A DNA stretch of 38,806 nucleotides from Aquisalinus sp. (GCA_022763115.1 JALEGJ010000058.1:1-38806), one strand, 5' to 3'. Positions 25,974-34,569 are shown, numbered from the stretch's first letter. Notes: generated by a model not told the origin, from the letters alone. Program-made: numbers and translations.

Positions 25974-26999
25974 GTGAGCGGAGACAGACGCGCTGTCATT
26001 TACGGCTGTGAAGGCCCGCAACTGACTGCGGAGGAGCGCGCTTTTTTCCAACAGCAGCGACCTTGGGGTTTCATCCTTTTTGCGCGCAACTGTCAGTCCC
26101 CTGAGCAGATACTGGCTCTGTGCCACGCACTGCGCGAGACTGTTGATGATGAGATAGCACCGATCCTGATAGATCAGGAGGGGGGGCGCGTCGCGCGCTT
26201 GAAGCCACCACTGGCACAAGAGCGCCCGCCGATGGATCGCTTCGGTGCCCTGATGAAACTGGACCCTGCCAAAGCCCGACAGGCAGCTTTTCTCGGTGCA
26301 CGGCTGCTCGCGGAAGATATTCGCCGCGTCGGTGTGAATGTGAATTGCGTTCCCTGCCTCGATCTGCCGCAGCCGGATGCAGATCAGATTATCGGTGACC
26401 GGGCGCTGGCCCTGCATCCCGACCCGATCAGCCATCTGGGGCAGGAGGTTATTGAGGGCACACTGGCTGGTGGCGTCTTGCCGATCATCAAGCACATACC
26501 AGGGCATGGTCGCGCCATGGCGGATTCGCATCTCGAACTGCCCGTGGTTACGACTGCGCGACAGGAATTGGAACAATCTGATTTTGTGCCCTTCCGTAAT
26601 CTGAACAAGGCTACCATGGCGATGACCGCGCATGTGGTGTTTACAGCATATGACGAGGCAGCACCCGCCACATTGTCCAGAACAGTCATAGATGACGTTA
26701 TCAGGGGCTATATCGGATTTGACGGTCTCCTGATGACGGATGACCTTTCCATGAAAGCCCTGGCAGGATCATTTCAGGATCGCAGCCAAGCTGCGCTGGC
26801 GGCTGGCTGTGATATTCTCCTCCATTGCAACGGCGACATGGCAGAAATGCAGGCTGTCGCCGAGGTCGCGCCGCTGTTGGGAGGTAAGGCGCGAGCACGG
26901 GCCGAGGCCGCCATGGCTGAACTGCGGGAGGCAGCTCAGGTTGATGTCACGGCAGAAGAGCAGCGTTTTGCCGAATTGTTGAAACCTGTCATGGCTTGA
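25974..26999 (+). CDS. nagZ: Beta-N-acetylhexosaminidase NagZ (GH3)
   Basis: The 341-residue protein starts with GTG. GH3 NagZ motifs are LIDQEGGRVARL, the substrate-binding and acid/base loop KHIPGHGRAMADSH, and the nucleophile aspartate in MTDDLSMKAL. It removes N-acetylglucosamine from muropeptides during peptidoglycan recycling in the cytoplasm. There is no signal peptide. It lies in the operon between the SPOR protein and scpA, a typical alphaproteobacterial order. Confidence 0.95.
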   Translation: MSGDRRAVIYGCEGPQLTAEERAFFQQQRPWGFILFARNCQSPEQILALCHALRETVDDEIAPILIDQEGGRVARLKPPLAQERPPMDRFGALMKLDPAKARQAAFLGARLLAEDIRRVGVNVNCVPCLDLPQPDADQIIGDRALALHPDPISHLGQEVIEGTLAGGVLPIIKHIPGHGRAMADSHLELPVVTTARQELEQSDFVPFRNLNKATMAMTAHVVFTAYDEAAPATLSRTVIDDVIRGYIGFDGLLMTDDLSMKALAGSFQDRSQAALAAGCDILLHCNGDMAEMQAVAEVAPLLGGKARARAEAAMAELREAAQVDVTAEEQRFAELLKPVMA

Positions 27000-27020
27000 G
27001 AGCGGAATCGCCGTTACTAT

Positions 27021-27902
27021 GTGCTGATGGAACAGGACCAACCAGAAAAATCGGGCGAACAGCCGGATGTGCAGGACACTTCCGAGGCCGAGCCCTTTGA
27101 TGCGCCTGTGCGCACGAGCCCTCAGGCAGAAGAAGACGATGATGCGCTGATCGTCTCTCTCGATGCCTATGAAGGGCCAATGGACGTCCTGCTTGATCTA
27201 GCCCGGCGCCAGAAAGTTGATTTGCTCAAGATTTCTGTGCTCACCCTTGTCGAGCAATATCTGGAATTTGTGGAAGCGGCCAAGGCCCGCAAGCTGGAAC
27301 TGGCCGCCGATTATCTCGTGATGGCCAGCTGGCTCACATACCTCAAGTCCAAGCTGCTGATCCCGAAACAGGATGAAGCCGAGGACGAGCCCACAGCGGA
27401 TGAAATGGCTGCCCAACTGGCCTTTCAGCTGCAACGCCTGGAAGCCATGCGTGCGGCGGCTGACAAGATCATGGAACTGCCACAACTCGGCAGCGACTAT
27501 TTCCCGCGCGGTATGCCGGAAGGCGTTCGGGTCGTTCGCAAGACTGAGTGGACTGCAGACATCTATGATTTGCTCAAGGCCTACACGACCCAGCGCGTGA
27601 AGGCGGTGGATGCGACTATCAAATACACCCCGCCCAAGGTTTACCAGATTGAGGAGGCGCGCGAGCGTCTGTCCCGCATCCTTGGTAACATTCCGGATTG
27701 GGCTGACTTAACAGCCATCTCGCCAATTGGCGAGATTGACGCCCCGCGCTCATCTGTTGTCGCCAGTGCGTTCAATGCCGTGCTCGAATATGCCAAGGCC
27801 GGAAAAATCCAGATCAGGCAGGCAGGTGCCTTTCAGTCCCTCTATGTGCGCGACAATGCGCAAACGTCCCCAATGCCTTCCGAGGCAACGCCAGTTCACT
27901 AG
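27021..27902 (+). CDS. scpA: Segregation and condensation protein A
   Basis: The protein has about 293 residues, starting at GTG 27021 or more likely ATG 27027. After an acidic N-terminal extension of about 45 residues comes the ScpA core: VSLDAYEGPMDVLLDLARRQKVDLLKISVLTLVEQYL, then LELAADYLVMASWLTYLKSKLLIP. A winged-helix C terminus ends in the FNAVLEYAKAGKIQIRQ region. It is the kleisin that bridges SMC heads in bacterial condensin. It is 21 nt after nagZ and 12 nt before scpB. Confidence 0.94.
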   Translation: MLMEQDQPEKSGEQPDVQDTSEAEPFDAPVRTSPQAEEDDDALIVSLDAYEGPMDVLLDLARRQKVDLLKISVLTLVEQYLEFVEAAKARKLELAADYLVMASWLTYLKSKLLIPKQDEAEDEPTADEMAAQLAFQLQRLEAMRAAADKIMELPQLGSDYFPRGMPEGVRVVRKTEWTADIYDLLKAYTTQRVKAVDATIKYTPPKVYQIEEARERLSRILGNIPDWADLTAISPIGEIDAPRSSVVASAFNAVLEYAKAGKIQIRQAGAFQSLYVRDNAQTSPMPSEATPVH

Positions 27903-27914
27903 CGAGTAGTATTT

Positions 27915-28895
27915 ATGAGTCATGATAAGGCCGAAGCGGCAGACTTCAGTGATCTTGATGCCCAGAAAGCCCAGGCAGCTCTGGCCGAGGCGCTGGAGGC
28001 AGAAATCGAGCAATCGGACGAGGCATCCCGGAACGATGATGCCAAAGAGCCATCGGAAGTTGTCACCTTGCCGAGAGATACCGATGACGACGAAATGGAG
28101 CTTTTTGCCGGAGACGAGAATCCGTTCGTCGCGGCGGCAGAATTTGCCCGTCAGGTCCGCATGGTCGAAGCGCTCTTGTTCGCGGCCAGTGAGCCGCTGG
28201 ATGAAGCGACGCTGAAGCAGCGCCTCCCGGAGGAAAGCAATGTCAAAGAGCTGCTGTCAGCACTTCAGGAGCAATATCAGAACCGGGGCGTCAACCTGTT
28301 GAAAACAGGGAAGAAATGGCAATTCATTACAGCGCCGGACGTTTCTCATGTTCTGGAAATCGAGCAGGTTAAACCGAAGAAATTGTCCCGAGCTGCGCTC
28401 GAAACACTCGCGATCATTGCTTACCACCAGCCCTGTACGCGGGCAGATATAGAGGAAGTGCGCGGCGTTGCCGTCTCCAAGGGCTCACTGGACCAGTTGC
28501 TGGAAATTGGCTGGATTCGTCTCCGGGGACGCCGGGAAGACACCCCCGGTCGCCCGACTCTTTATGGCACCAGTCAGGAGTTTCTGGAGCATTTTGGCTT
28601 GCAAAGCATCACGCATCTGCCGGGCATGGCTGACCTGAAAGCGCAAGGTTTGCTGGATGCGCGCCTGCCACCGGGCTTTGTGATCCCGACCCCGAAAGAC
28701 AGCGATGCTGTTGACGAGCAGGGGATCGAGCCGGAAGAACAAAACTTTGTTGAGGACTTTCACTACCCCGAAGATTCTGACGAACAGGTCGAAGAACCGA
28801 CAGAGATGCTGGACGAGGAAGAAGCGCTTGCCTTCGCAACGGATGAGAGCGTTCCCTTCGTTGAAGATGATGTCACGTCGGCAGAAGATGAATGA
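27915..28895 (+). CDS. scpB: Segregation and condensation protein B
   Basis: The 326-residue protein has a two winged-helix ScpB core from about 75 to 235: VRMVEALLFAASEPLDE, WQFITAPDVSHVLE, LSRAALETLAIIAYHQPCTRADIEEVRGV and LLEIGWIRLRGRREDTPGRPTLYGTS. The core is flanked by long acidic low-complexity tails of about 75 residues on the N side and about 90 on the C side, which makes it longer than the common 200-residue form; such tails are frequent in alphaproteobacteria. It pairs with ScpA in the SMC complex. Confidence 0.94.
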   Translation: MSHDKAEAADFSDLDAQKAQAALAEALEAEIEQSDEASRNDDAKEPSEVVTLPRDTDDDEMELFAGDENPFVAAAEFARQVRMVEALLFAASEPLDEATLKQRLPEESNVKELLSALQEQYQNRGVNLLKTGKKWQFITAPDVSHVLEIEQVKPKKLSRAALETLAIIAYHQPCTRADIEEVRGVAVSKGSLDQLLEIGWIRLRGRREDTPGRPTLYGTSQEFLEHFGLQSITHLPGMADLKAQGLLDARLPPGFVIPTPKDSDAVDEQGIEPEEQNFVEDFHYPEDSDEQVEEPTEMLDEEEALAFATDESVPFVEDDVTSAEDE

Positions 28896-28963
28896 TTGTC
28901 TGGCGTTGCGCTGACCTGACCGCATCGCTACATTGAGCATCAGATGAAGAAAGTGAGGCGCTT

Positions 28964-29212
28964 ATGGGTGCTGTAGGTCCCTGGCAGATAGTTCTGGTCG
29001 TCATTCTTGCGCTGCTCCTTTTTGGCGGGCGTGGCCGGATTTCCGCAATCATGGGTGATTTCGCCAAAGGCATTAAGTCTTTCCGCAAAGGCATGGAAGA
29101 CGAAGACAAGGCCATTGCGGCAGAAGACGAAGAAAAAAAATCTGCCGCCAGTCTGAAAACGGAAGACATTGAAGACGTAAAAGTCGAAGAAAAGACCAAA
29201 GCGTCTTCCTGA
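28964..29212 (+). CDS. tatA: Twin-arginine translocase subunit TatA
   Basis: The 82-residue protein has an N-terminal membrane helix (about 7-20, WQIVLVVILALLLFGG), the FGxxR hinge (FGGRGR), then the amphipathic helix with IMGDFAKGIKSFRKGM and a charged tail. This is TatA architecture. TatA oligomers form the transient pore for folded Tat substrates. GTGAGG lies just before the ATG. It is 68 nt after scpB and first of tatABC. Confidence 0.94.
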   Translation: MGAVGPWQIVLVVILALLLFGGRGRISAIMGDFAKGIKSFRKGMEDEDKAIAAEDEEKKSAASLKTEDIEDVKVEEKTKASS

Positions 29213-29240
29213 CCACCAGCCAACCGGAACGCGTAACGGT

Positions 29241-29606
29241 ATGAGCCTGATCCCCCAGCTAGGGTTCTTTGAAATCATGTTGCTTGCGGTGCTCGCCCTT
29301 GTGGTGGTGGGCCCGAATGAATTGCCGCGCCTGATGCGTTCCGTCGGCAAGTTCATGGCTCAGGCGCGCCACATGGCCCGGGAGTTCATGGCCGGTTTCG
29401 ATCAGATGGCCCGCGAAGCAGAGCTTGATGAATTGCAAAAGGAAATCGAGGCGCTGAAAAAACAAAATCCGGTCACGGAGATCAGGGATGAGGTGAACAA
29501 GACCATGGCCCCGATGAAAGACCTTGGGTCCCTCGATCCGGAAGCAAAAAAGTCAGACGCGAAGTCTGATGGCGATGCAGCAACCGCCGCAGGTGAAAAA
29601 GCGTGA
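29241..29606 (+). CDS. tatB: Twin-arginine translocase subunit TatB
   Basis: The 121-residue protein starts MSLIPQLGFFEIMLLAVLALVVVGPNELPRLM. The hallmark is the VGPNELPRLMR hinge after a short membrane helix, then a long amphipathic helix with Glu/Lys heptads and an Ala/Asp/Lys tail. TatB with TatC forms the receptor for twin-arginine signal peptides. Its TGA overlaps the GTG start of tatC by 4 nt, indicating coupled translation. Confidence 0.94.
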   Translation: MSLIPQLGFFEIMLLAVLALVVVGPNELPRLMRSVGKFMAQARHMAREFMAGFDQMAREAELDELQKEIEALKKQNPVTEIRDEVNKTMAPMKDLGSLDPEAKKSDAKSDGDAATAAGEKA

Positions 29607-30475
29607 CGTCTAAAGATACTGCTGTTTCAGCAAGTCAGCACAAAAATCAGGACATCCCGCCTGATATCATCCCGGATGAAACCTCCCGCGAGTCCGTAGA
29701 TGAAGTAGAGGCCAGCCGAGCGCCACTCATGTCGCATCTGATAGAGCTGCGGCGCAGGCTGATTGTCTGTCTCATTACCATCGGTGTTGCCTTCGGTATC
29801 TGCTTCATCTTTTCGCAGGCGCTCTATGATCTGTTGACTGTGCCCTACATAGAAGCGGTCAAGGATAAAACCGGCGGCGCAGCGGAACTGGAATACCGGC
29901 CGCTGGAGTTGTTTTTCGCCCGCGTCAAACTGGCGCTGATGGCAGCAGTGATGGTGGCATTCCCGATCATCGCCCGGGAGCTATATGCCTTTGTTGCACC
30001 GGGCTTGTACAAAAACGAAAAGCAGGCCGTTCTGCCGTTTTTACTGGCAATCCCGGTCCTGTTCGGGCTCGGCCTCGCGCTGGTATATTTCATGATTATG
30101 CCCTTCGTCATCAACTTCGCTCTGGGTATGGAGCGACCGTTGGAGGAGGGGCAGGAGCTCGCCTATAATCTCATTGTCTTTGTGGGGGATTATCTGTCTC
30201 TCATCATGACACTGATGATTGCTTTCGGCTTTGCCTTCCAGCTGCCAGTTATTCTGACGCTCCTAGCCATGGCAGGCATAGTCGATGCCGGGTTCCTGCA
30301 ACGCAATCGACGCTTCGCCATTGTCGGCATCTTTCTGGTTGCAGCGTTCCTGACGCCACCAGACCCGATCAGCCAGATCGCCCTCGGTCTGACGATCTGG
30401 GTGCTCTACGAGATTTCAATTCTGGCCGTAAAGGTCGCCGCCAAACGCAGCGACCCTGAGGAAGAGGCTGGCTAA
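29603..30475 (+). CDS. tatC: Twin-arginine translocase subunit TatC
   Basis: The 290-residue protein starts at a GTG overlapping the tatB stop. An extra polar N-terminal stretch of about 40 residues precedes the canonical MSHLIELRRRLI. Six membrane helices follow. Between helices 1 and 2 is YRPLELFFARVKLALM; later come FVAPGLYKNEK and RRFAIVGIFLVAAFLTPPDPISQ. TatC recognises the twin-arginine motif. Its TAA directly abuts the stop of the convergent SDR gene. serS, a frequent next gene, is absent here. Confidence 0.95.
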   Translation: MTSKDTAVSASQHKNQDIPPDIIPDETSRESVDEVEASRAPLMSHLIELRRRLIVCLITIGVAFGICFIFSQALYDLLTVPYIEAVKDKTGGAAELEYRPLELFFARVKLALMAAVMVAFPIIARELYAFVAPGLYKNEKQAVLPFLLAIPVLFGLGLALVYFMIMPFVINFALGMERPLEEGQELAYNLIVFVGDYLSLIMTLMIAFGFAFQLPVILTLLAMAGIVDAGFLQRNRRFAIVGIFLVAAFLTPPDPISQIALGLTIWVLYEISILAVKVAAKRSDPEEEAG

Positions 30476-31471
30476 TCAGTCACTCACGGCCTTGTGCCAG
30501 CTGGCATAGGGGCCATTTCCGAGCATGCCTGCCTGAACCATTTTGGCAACGCCGTTTACGGCATCAGGGCCAGCCGTGTTCGGATGAACTGCCCGGCGCA
30601 GTGGCCGCGTCCCGGCAGGCATCGCCATGATCTCGGCAATGGCGCGTGGAATATCCATCGGGTCGGTACTCTGGTTGCCGTTGAACATGCCTTGGGCAAT
30701 GGTGAGGTGTGCCTCGTAAGCAGCCATGCGTTCTTCGCCGACACGCTCCAGCAGGCCTTCGAAATTCTTCGTACCATTCTCCCAGATTTTGGTCGGGTAG
30801 CCGCCAGGCTGAATAATAGTTACCTCAACGCCGAAAGGTGCGAGTTCATAGGCCATGGCTTCAAACATCGCTTCCACAGCAAACTTGGTTGAACAATAGA
30901 GGCCGAGATTCGGCAGTACCAGACGGCCCAGTTGTGAGGAGACGTTGAAAATATGTCCGGCGCTAGCAGCCCGCATCTTCGGTAGAACAGCCTTTGCCAT
31001 GCGATGATAGCCATAAAGGTTCACATCATAGATGCGGGAGATTGACTGCTCATCGTGAATTTCAATCGGGCCGCCATAGGCAATGCCGGCATTGTTGATA
31101 AGGACATCCAACGCACCACCGGCAATGCTTTCAGCCTCTGCAACACCGCTGGCAATCTGCTCGGGCTTGGTCACGTCAATTTCGACGACGGACAGCTTCA
31201 GATTTTCATCATTGGCGAGATCGCGCAATTCTTCCGCTTCCGGGCGGGGGACGTTACGCATGGAGGCGATAACCGTCGCACCATGACGGGCCAGATGCTC
31301 TGCCGCCAGTTTGCCAAAGCCGGAACTGGTGCCGGTAATCAGCACGGACTGGCCTGCAAAATTCATTTCTTCAGCAACAGCTTTCGTGCCTGCAAGACTG
31401 GCAGCAGTCGCTATCGTGGCAGCACCGGCCAGAATTTGGCGGCGGTTCGGGGTAATTCCGGATTTGGTCAT
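30476..31471 (-). CDS. Short-chain dehydrogenase/reductase with Tat signal peptide
   Basis: The start at 31471 (AAGGAGAA 6 nt upstream) gives 331 residues. The N terminus carries NRRQIL (twin Arg at 10-11), an Ala-rich hydrophobic stretch and an AVA site at 31-33, which together look like a Tat signal peptide. The mature part is a classical SDR: TGTSSGFG cofactor loop (47-54), NNAG (126-129), the catalytic Ser near 179, and Tyr192/Lys196 in YCSTK, then IQPGGYPT. It probably uses NAD(P) and acts on an unknown alcohol or ketone. It is convergent with tatC, with no gap between stops. The frame extends upstream to 31525, but that start lacks the ribosome site. Confidence 0.85.
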   Translation of the reverse strand: MTKSGITPNRRQILAGAATIATAASLAGTKAVAEEMNFAGQSVLITGTSSGFGKLAAEHLARHGATVIASMRNVPRPEAEELRDLANDENLKLSVVEIDVTKPEQIASGVAEAESIAGGALDVLINNAGIAYGGPIEIHDEQSISRIYDVNLYGYHRMAKAVLPKMRAASAGHIFNVSSQLGRLVLPNLGLYCSTKFAVEAMFEAMAYELAPFGVEVTIIQPGGYPTKIWENGTKNFEGLLERVGEERMAAYEAHLTIAQGMFNGNQSTDPMDIPRAIAEIMAMPAGTRPLRRAVHPNTAGPDAVNGVAKMVQAGMLGNGPYASWHKAVSD

Positions 31472-31522
31472 GAGAGTTCTCCTTCTGAAGTCAGAATGGC
31501 AGGTAATCACAATCAGGTCACG

Positions 31523-31556
31523 CATTTCACGGAGCTCCTAGCGGCTTCGTGAAATG
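31523..31556. promoter_or_regulatory. Long inverted repeat between divergent SDR and MscS genes
   Basis: The arms 31523-31535 (CATTTCACGGAGC) and 31544-31556 (GCTTCGTGAAATG) match over 13 positions with one G-U type mismatch, around 8 nt. There is no T run, so it is more like an operator or leader hairpin than a terminator. It lies 52-85 nt upstream of the SDR start and 85-118 nt upstream of the MscS start. Confidence 0.55.
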
Positions 31557-31640
31557 TTGATGATTAAACCTATGATGAGAAACTTATGGGCCGCTTGGGT
31601 GTATATGTTAGGGTAAGAAAAACTGGGGAATGGGTGCGGT

Positions 31641-32765
31641 ATGCGTTTTCAGCCAACACAGCAGGCGAGTAATGGATTTTTGTCACCGGTCGTGGAGTTT
31701 TGGGACAGCACCCGGAACTGGCTAGTTTCGCAAGGGGTCGGACAGGCAGCAGCCCTGATGACCATATTGGGTCTTTTTCTGGGCCTGCGCATCGTCAGGG
31801 GTTTTTTGACAGGCATCATCCGTCAGAAGGAAAAACCGGACAATACGGTGCGGAATATCGTTGCCGAGATCATCAACAAGACCTGGACGATCTTCCTGCT
31901 GATCCTGTCGGCAAAACTGGTCGTGCCGTTTTTTGGCGGCTTCGGGGACAGCTTCCTGCAGGCGCTTGATATCGCCTTCATGATTGCCCTCATCATTCAG
32001 GGCGCAGTTTGGGCGCGGGTTCTGGTCAATGCAGCCTCAACCGGCTATCTCCAGCATCAAGGCGGCGTCGATGACAGTGCATCAAGTTCTGCCGTAACGC
32101 TTATCAAGATGCTGTCCGGCTTTGTCATCTGGGCACTCGCAATCATGATGATCCTGCGCAACCTCAATTATGAAATCGGCCCGATTCTGGCTGGCCTCGG
32201 CGTTGGCGGTCTTGCCATCGGCCTTGCCGCGCAAAATATCTTCCGCGACCTGTTTTCGTCGATCGCCATCATTTTTGATCGGCCTTTCGTGCAAGGTGAT
32301 TTCATCAAGCTGAGCAGTGAAGACACAGCCGGGAACGTCGAAAAAATCGGCATGAAGACAACGCGTCTGCGGTCTCTCACCGGAGAGCAGATCATTGTCT
32401 CCAACTCTCAGCTGCTCGATCAGGAAATCCGCAATTTCCGACGCCTGTCAGAGCGTCGGGCAGATCATACGCTTGGTGTCACCTATCAGACATCACAGGC
32501 TGATCTTGCGCGCATCCCTGCTTTGGTGGAGCAGGCCCTGGCAGGCGTGGAAACCTTGCGTTTTGATCGCTGCCACCTGAAAGCCTTCGGAGCCTATTCG
32601 ATTGATTTCGCGCTGGTCTTTTGGGTGGGCAATCAGGACTATAAAGCCTTCATGGATGCCCAGCAGGCTGCCTTGCTGGCGATTGCGCAAGTCTTCCAGG
32701 ATAATGGTATCAGCTTTGCCTATCCGACGCAGGTTGTGTACGTCGACAAGGCTGATGCGGAATGA
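31641..32765 (+). CDS. MscS-family mechanosensitive ion channel
   Basis: The 374-residue protein has hydrophobic segments at about 36-56, 77-95, 105-130 and 150-170. The pore helix follows, GLGVGGLAIGLAAQNIFRDLFSSI, then the beta domain entry IFDRPFVQGDFI, and TTRLRSLTGEQIIVSNSQL. This is the MscS core. Extra N-terminal helices make it larger than E. coli MscS. Such channels release solutes at hypo-osmotic shock. GGGGA precedes the ATG. The PIG-L gene follows by 13 nt, probably co-transcribed. Confidence 0.92.
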   Translation: MRFQPTQQASNGFLSPVVEFWDSTRNWLVSQGVGQAAALMTILGLFLGLRIVRGFLTGIIRQKEKPDNTVRNIVAEIINKTWTIFLLILSAKLVVPFFGGFGDSFLQALDIAFMIALIIQGAVWARVLVNAASTGYLQHQGGVDDSASSSAVTLIKMLSGFVIWALAIMMILRNLNYEIGPILAGLGVGGLAIGLAAQNIFRDLFSSIAIIFDRPFVQGDFIKLSSEDTAGNVEKIGMKTTRLRSLTGEQIIVSNSQLLDQEIRNFRRLSERRADHTLGVTYQTSQADLARIPALVEQALAGVETLRFDRCHLKAFGAYSIDFALVFWVGNQDYKAFMDAQQAALLAIAQVFQDNGISFAYPTQVVYVDKADAE

Positions 32766-32778
32766 GTGAAGCATCACC

Positions 32779-33600
32779 GTGATCCGTCTACTGACAACCT
32801 TGCTTGCTGGATTGTTTGTCGTTCTTTTAGGCGGGCTGTTCTGGTTTGACCGACAGTTTGAGGAGCCGGAAGCGGAACTGGTGCCGTCAGTCGTCGGCAC
32901 ACTGGAAGCAAAATCCGTTCTCGCTGTCTTTGCGCATCCTGATGATGAGCAACTGGTCACTGGCCTGCTCTTGCGGGCCAAGAGCAGGGACGGCGCGACC
33001 ACACGCATGATAACCGCCACAAAAGGGGAAGCGGGTAACCAGACGCCGGTTGTTGCCCGGCAGGAAGACCTTGGTGTGGTGCGTCATGCCGAGGCGCTCA
33101 AAAGCGGCTTTGCCTTGGGGCTTGATGAGCAGGAGGTCTGGGACTACCCGGACAGCGGCGTTGCCGATGCAGATTATGAAGAACTTGTTCGCCGTCTGAT
33201 GGATCGCATGGCGACATGGCAACCGGATTTGGTTGTGACGTTCTGGCCAGAGAGCGGTTTCTCAAACCACCCCGACCATATGAGGGTAGGCAGGGCGACA
33301 CGCGATGCCGTTTATCGTCTTCGCGCAACGTCGCCCGAGATCGCGCCGACCATAATTGCTTATGTGTTGGCCCCGCGCCAGATGATGTCCCGTTTCGGTG
33401 GGGCGCGTGGGCAACTGGTTGTTGCCAATCAGCCCGCTCCAACGCACGCCATGCCCGGCGAGGCAGGTGCAAAAATTCGCGGCTGGGAAATCCATGCCTC
33501 ACAGCGCAATTATGTTCGTGATGTGTACGGAATGCCCGCCTGGTTCCTGCACCGCGTCAATGACAAGGAGTTCTACTACGTGGAGGTTTTGAGTAACTGA
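32779..33600 (+). CDS. PIG-L family deacetylase, membrane-anchored
   Basis: The 273-residue protein starts with GTG. An N-terminal hydrophobic segment (about 3-22) acts as a membrane anchor or signal. The zinc-binding AHPDDE motif is at 52-57 and the second site NHPDH at 163-167, as in LmbE/PIG-L N-acetylglucosaminyl deacetylases. The substrate is probably an N-acetylated sugar conjugate outside the cytoplasmic membrane; this is inferred from the anchor. It follows the MscS gene closely and is convergent with the RES toxin gene. Confidence 0.88.
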   Translation: MIRLLTTLLAGLFVVLLGGLFWFDRQFEEPEAELVPSVVGTLEAKSVLAVFAHPDDEQLVTGLLLRAKSRDGATTRMITATKGEAGNQTPVVARQEDLGVVRHAEALKSGFALGLDEQEVWDYPDSGVADADYEELVRRLMDRMATWQPDLVVTFWPESGFSNHPDHMRVGRATRDAVYRLRATSPEIAPTIIAYVLAPRQMMSRFGGARGQLVVANQPAPTHAMPGEAGAKIRGWEIHASQRNYVRDVYGMPAWFLHRVNDKEFYYVEVLSN

Positions 33601-33632
33601 CATAGGAGCCGCAGTACCAGAGCACAATTGGG

Positions 33633-34172
33633 TTATTCCTGTCGCCAGGAACTGTCATCGCGTGGCAAGCGACTGAAATCATCAATGACACGTATGCTGA
33701 ACGGTTCTTTTTCCGACCATTTCCAGAAAACAGCATTAACATCTTTCGAGCCTGCGCGACTTGCAAAGCTTGGCACCAGTATGCCACTCGCCCCTGCTTG
33801 CGTCAGCCGTTCTGCCAGTGCCCACCCGAAAGGTGTACCGCCTTTGCTGGCAATATCCTCCCACGCGCAATCGAGTTCCTCAAGTGTAGTGCCAACGGCC
33901 ACTTGCCCGCTGTGACTGGTCAGGTCGATCATGTTCTCGCAATCAACCTCATAGGCGCATAATGTCAGGGGTTGTGCCTTGAAGGCAAAGCCTGCCTGTA
34001 CTTCAAGCCAGGCTGTTTCCGGTGTTAATGATGTGTAGAGACACGCAACGCCTTTCGGGTTAAACCTGCCGCCATGTCGTATCGCGCCCGCGCCTGACAA
34101 TGGATCATATGCCCAACGCGGATCATGGCCGCGATAGACAATGCCTTGAAAACGCAAGAAAGGCAGCGTCAA
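33633..34172 (-). CDS. RES-domain toxin
   Basis: The 179-residue protein has RES family motifs: YRG near residue 14, GGRFNPKG (34-41), LYTSLTPETAWLE (45-57) with the conserved Tyr and Glu, and later conserved Ser/Asn-containing segments such as VNAVFWKW. Characterised RES toxins degrade NAD+ or ADP-ribosylate target enzymes. The start is an in-frame TTG that overlaps the antitoxin stop (TTGA), so translation is coupled. There is no ATG before the first motif. It is the second gene of the toxin-antitoxin operon. Confidence 0.88.
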   Translation of the reverse strand: MTLPFLRFQGIVYRGHDPRWAYDPLSGAGAIRHGGRFNPKGVACLYTSLTPETAWLEVQAGFAFKAQPLTLCAYEVDCENMIDLTSHSGQVAVGTTLEELDCAWEDIASKGGTPFGWALAERLTQAGASGILVPSFASRAGSKDVNAVFWKWSEKEPFSIRVIDDFSRLPRDDSSWRQE

Positions 34173-34534
34173 GCGTAGCCGCCTTCGGCAATGCGACTCA
34201 GGTAGTTTTTCACATCTTCACTGCGCCCTTCCTGTACAAGGTCTTCAGCCGTCTTGCCCCCAAAGGAGGGCAAAGGCTGCGAGCGGTACCAGGCAAAAGC
34301 GGCGAGTTCTCCGCCGGTCCACGGCAGTATGCGGTTGATGATTTCAATCATGTCGCGCAGCCGCTTTTGCGTCGCACGTGAAGAGGCGCGCGCTTTTTTG
34401 GATACAGCATCACGCGATACGCCAAGCGCGAGCGCCAGTTCTGCTTTTGTAATGTGCAGCATGTCCGAAAGAGTGTCCGTAGAGACGTGATTCTCGGGCG
34501 TGATGACACTTTGCAAAAAGTCGCCGTGACTCAT
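34169..34534 (-). CDS. Xre/MbcA/ParS-type antitoxin
   Basis: The 121-residue protein has an N-terminal helix-turn-helix (LHITKAELALALGVSRDAVSKKARASS) and a C-terminal MbcA/ParS/Xre toxin-binding region (ILPWTGGELAAFAWYRSQPLPSFGGKTAEDLVQEG). This is the standard partner of RES toxins. AGAGG is 5 nt before the ATG. Two palindromes lie just upstream and suit autorepression by the Xre-RES complex. Confidence 0.88.
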   Translation of the reverse strand: MSHGDFLQSVITPENHVSTDTLSDMLHITKAELALALGVSRDAVSKKARASSRATQKRLRDMIEIINRILPWTGGELAAFAWYRSQPLPSFGGKTAEDLVQEGRSEDVKNYLSRIAEGGYA

Positions 34535-34549
34535 TAATGCCTCTTAAAA

Positions 34550-34567
34550 TGACCTTATATGAGGTCA
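34550..34567. promoter_or_regulatory. Inverted repeat TGACCT-N6-AGGTCA upstream of xre-res
   Basis: The dyad with 6-bp half sites ends 16 nt before the antitoxin ATG. On the minus strand it covers a possible -10 (TATAAG), so a bound repressor would block the promoter. Confidence 0.55.
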
Positions 34568-34569
34568 AT

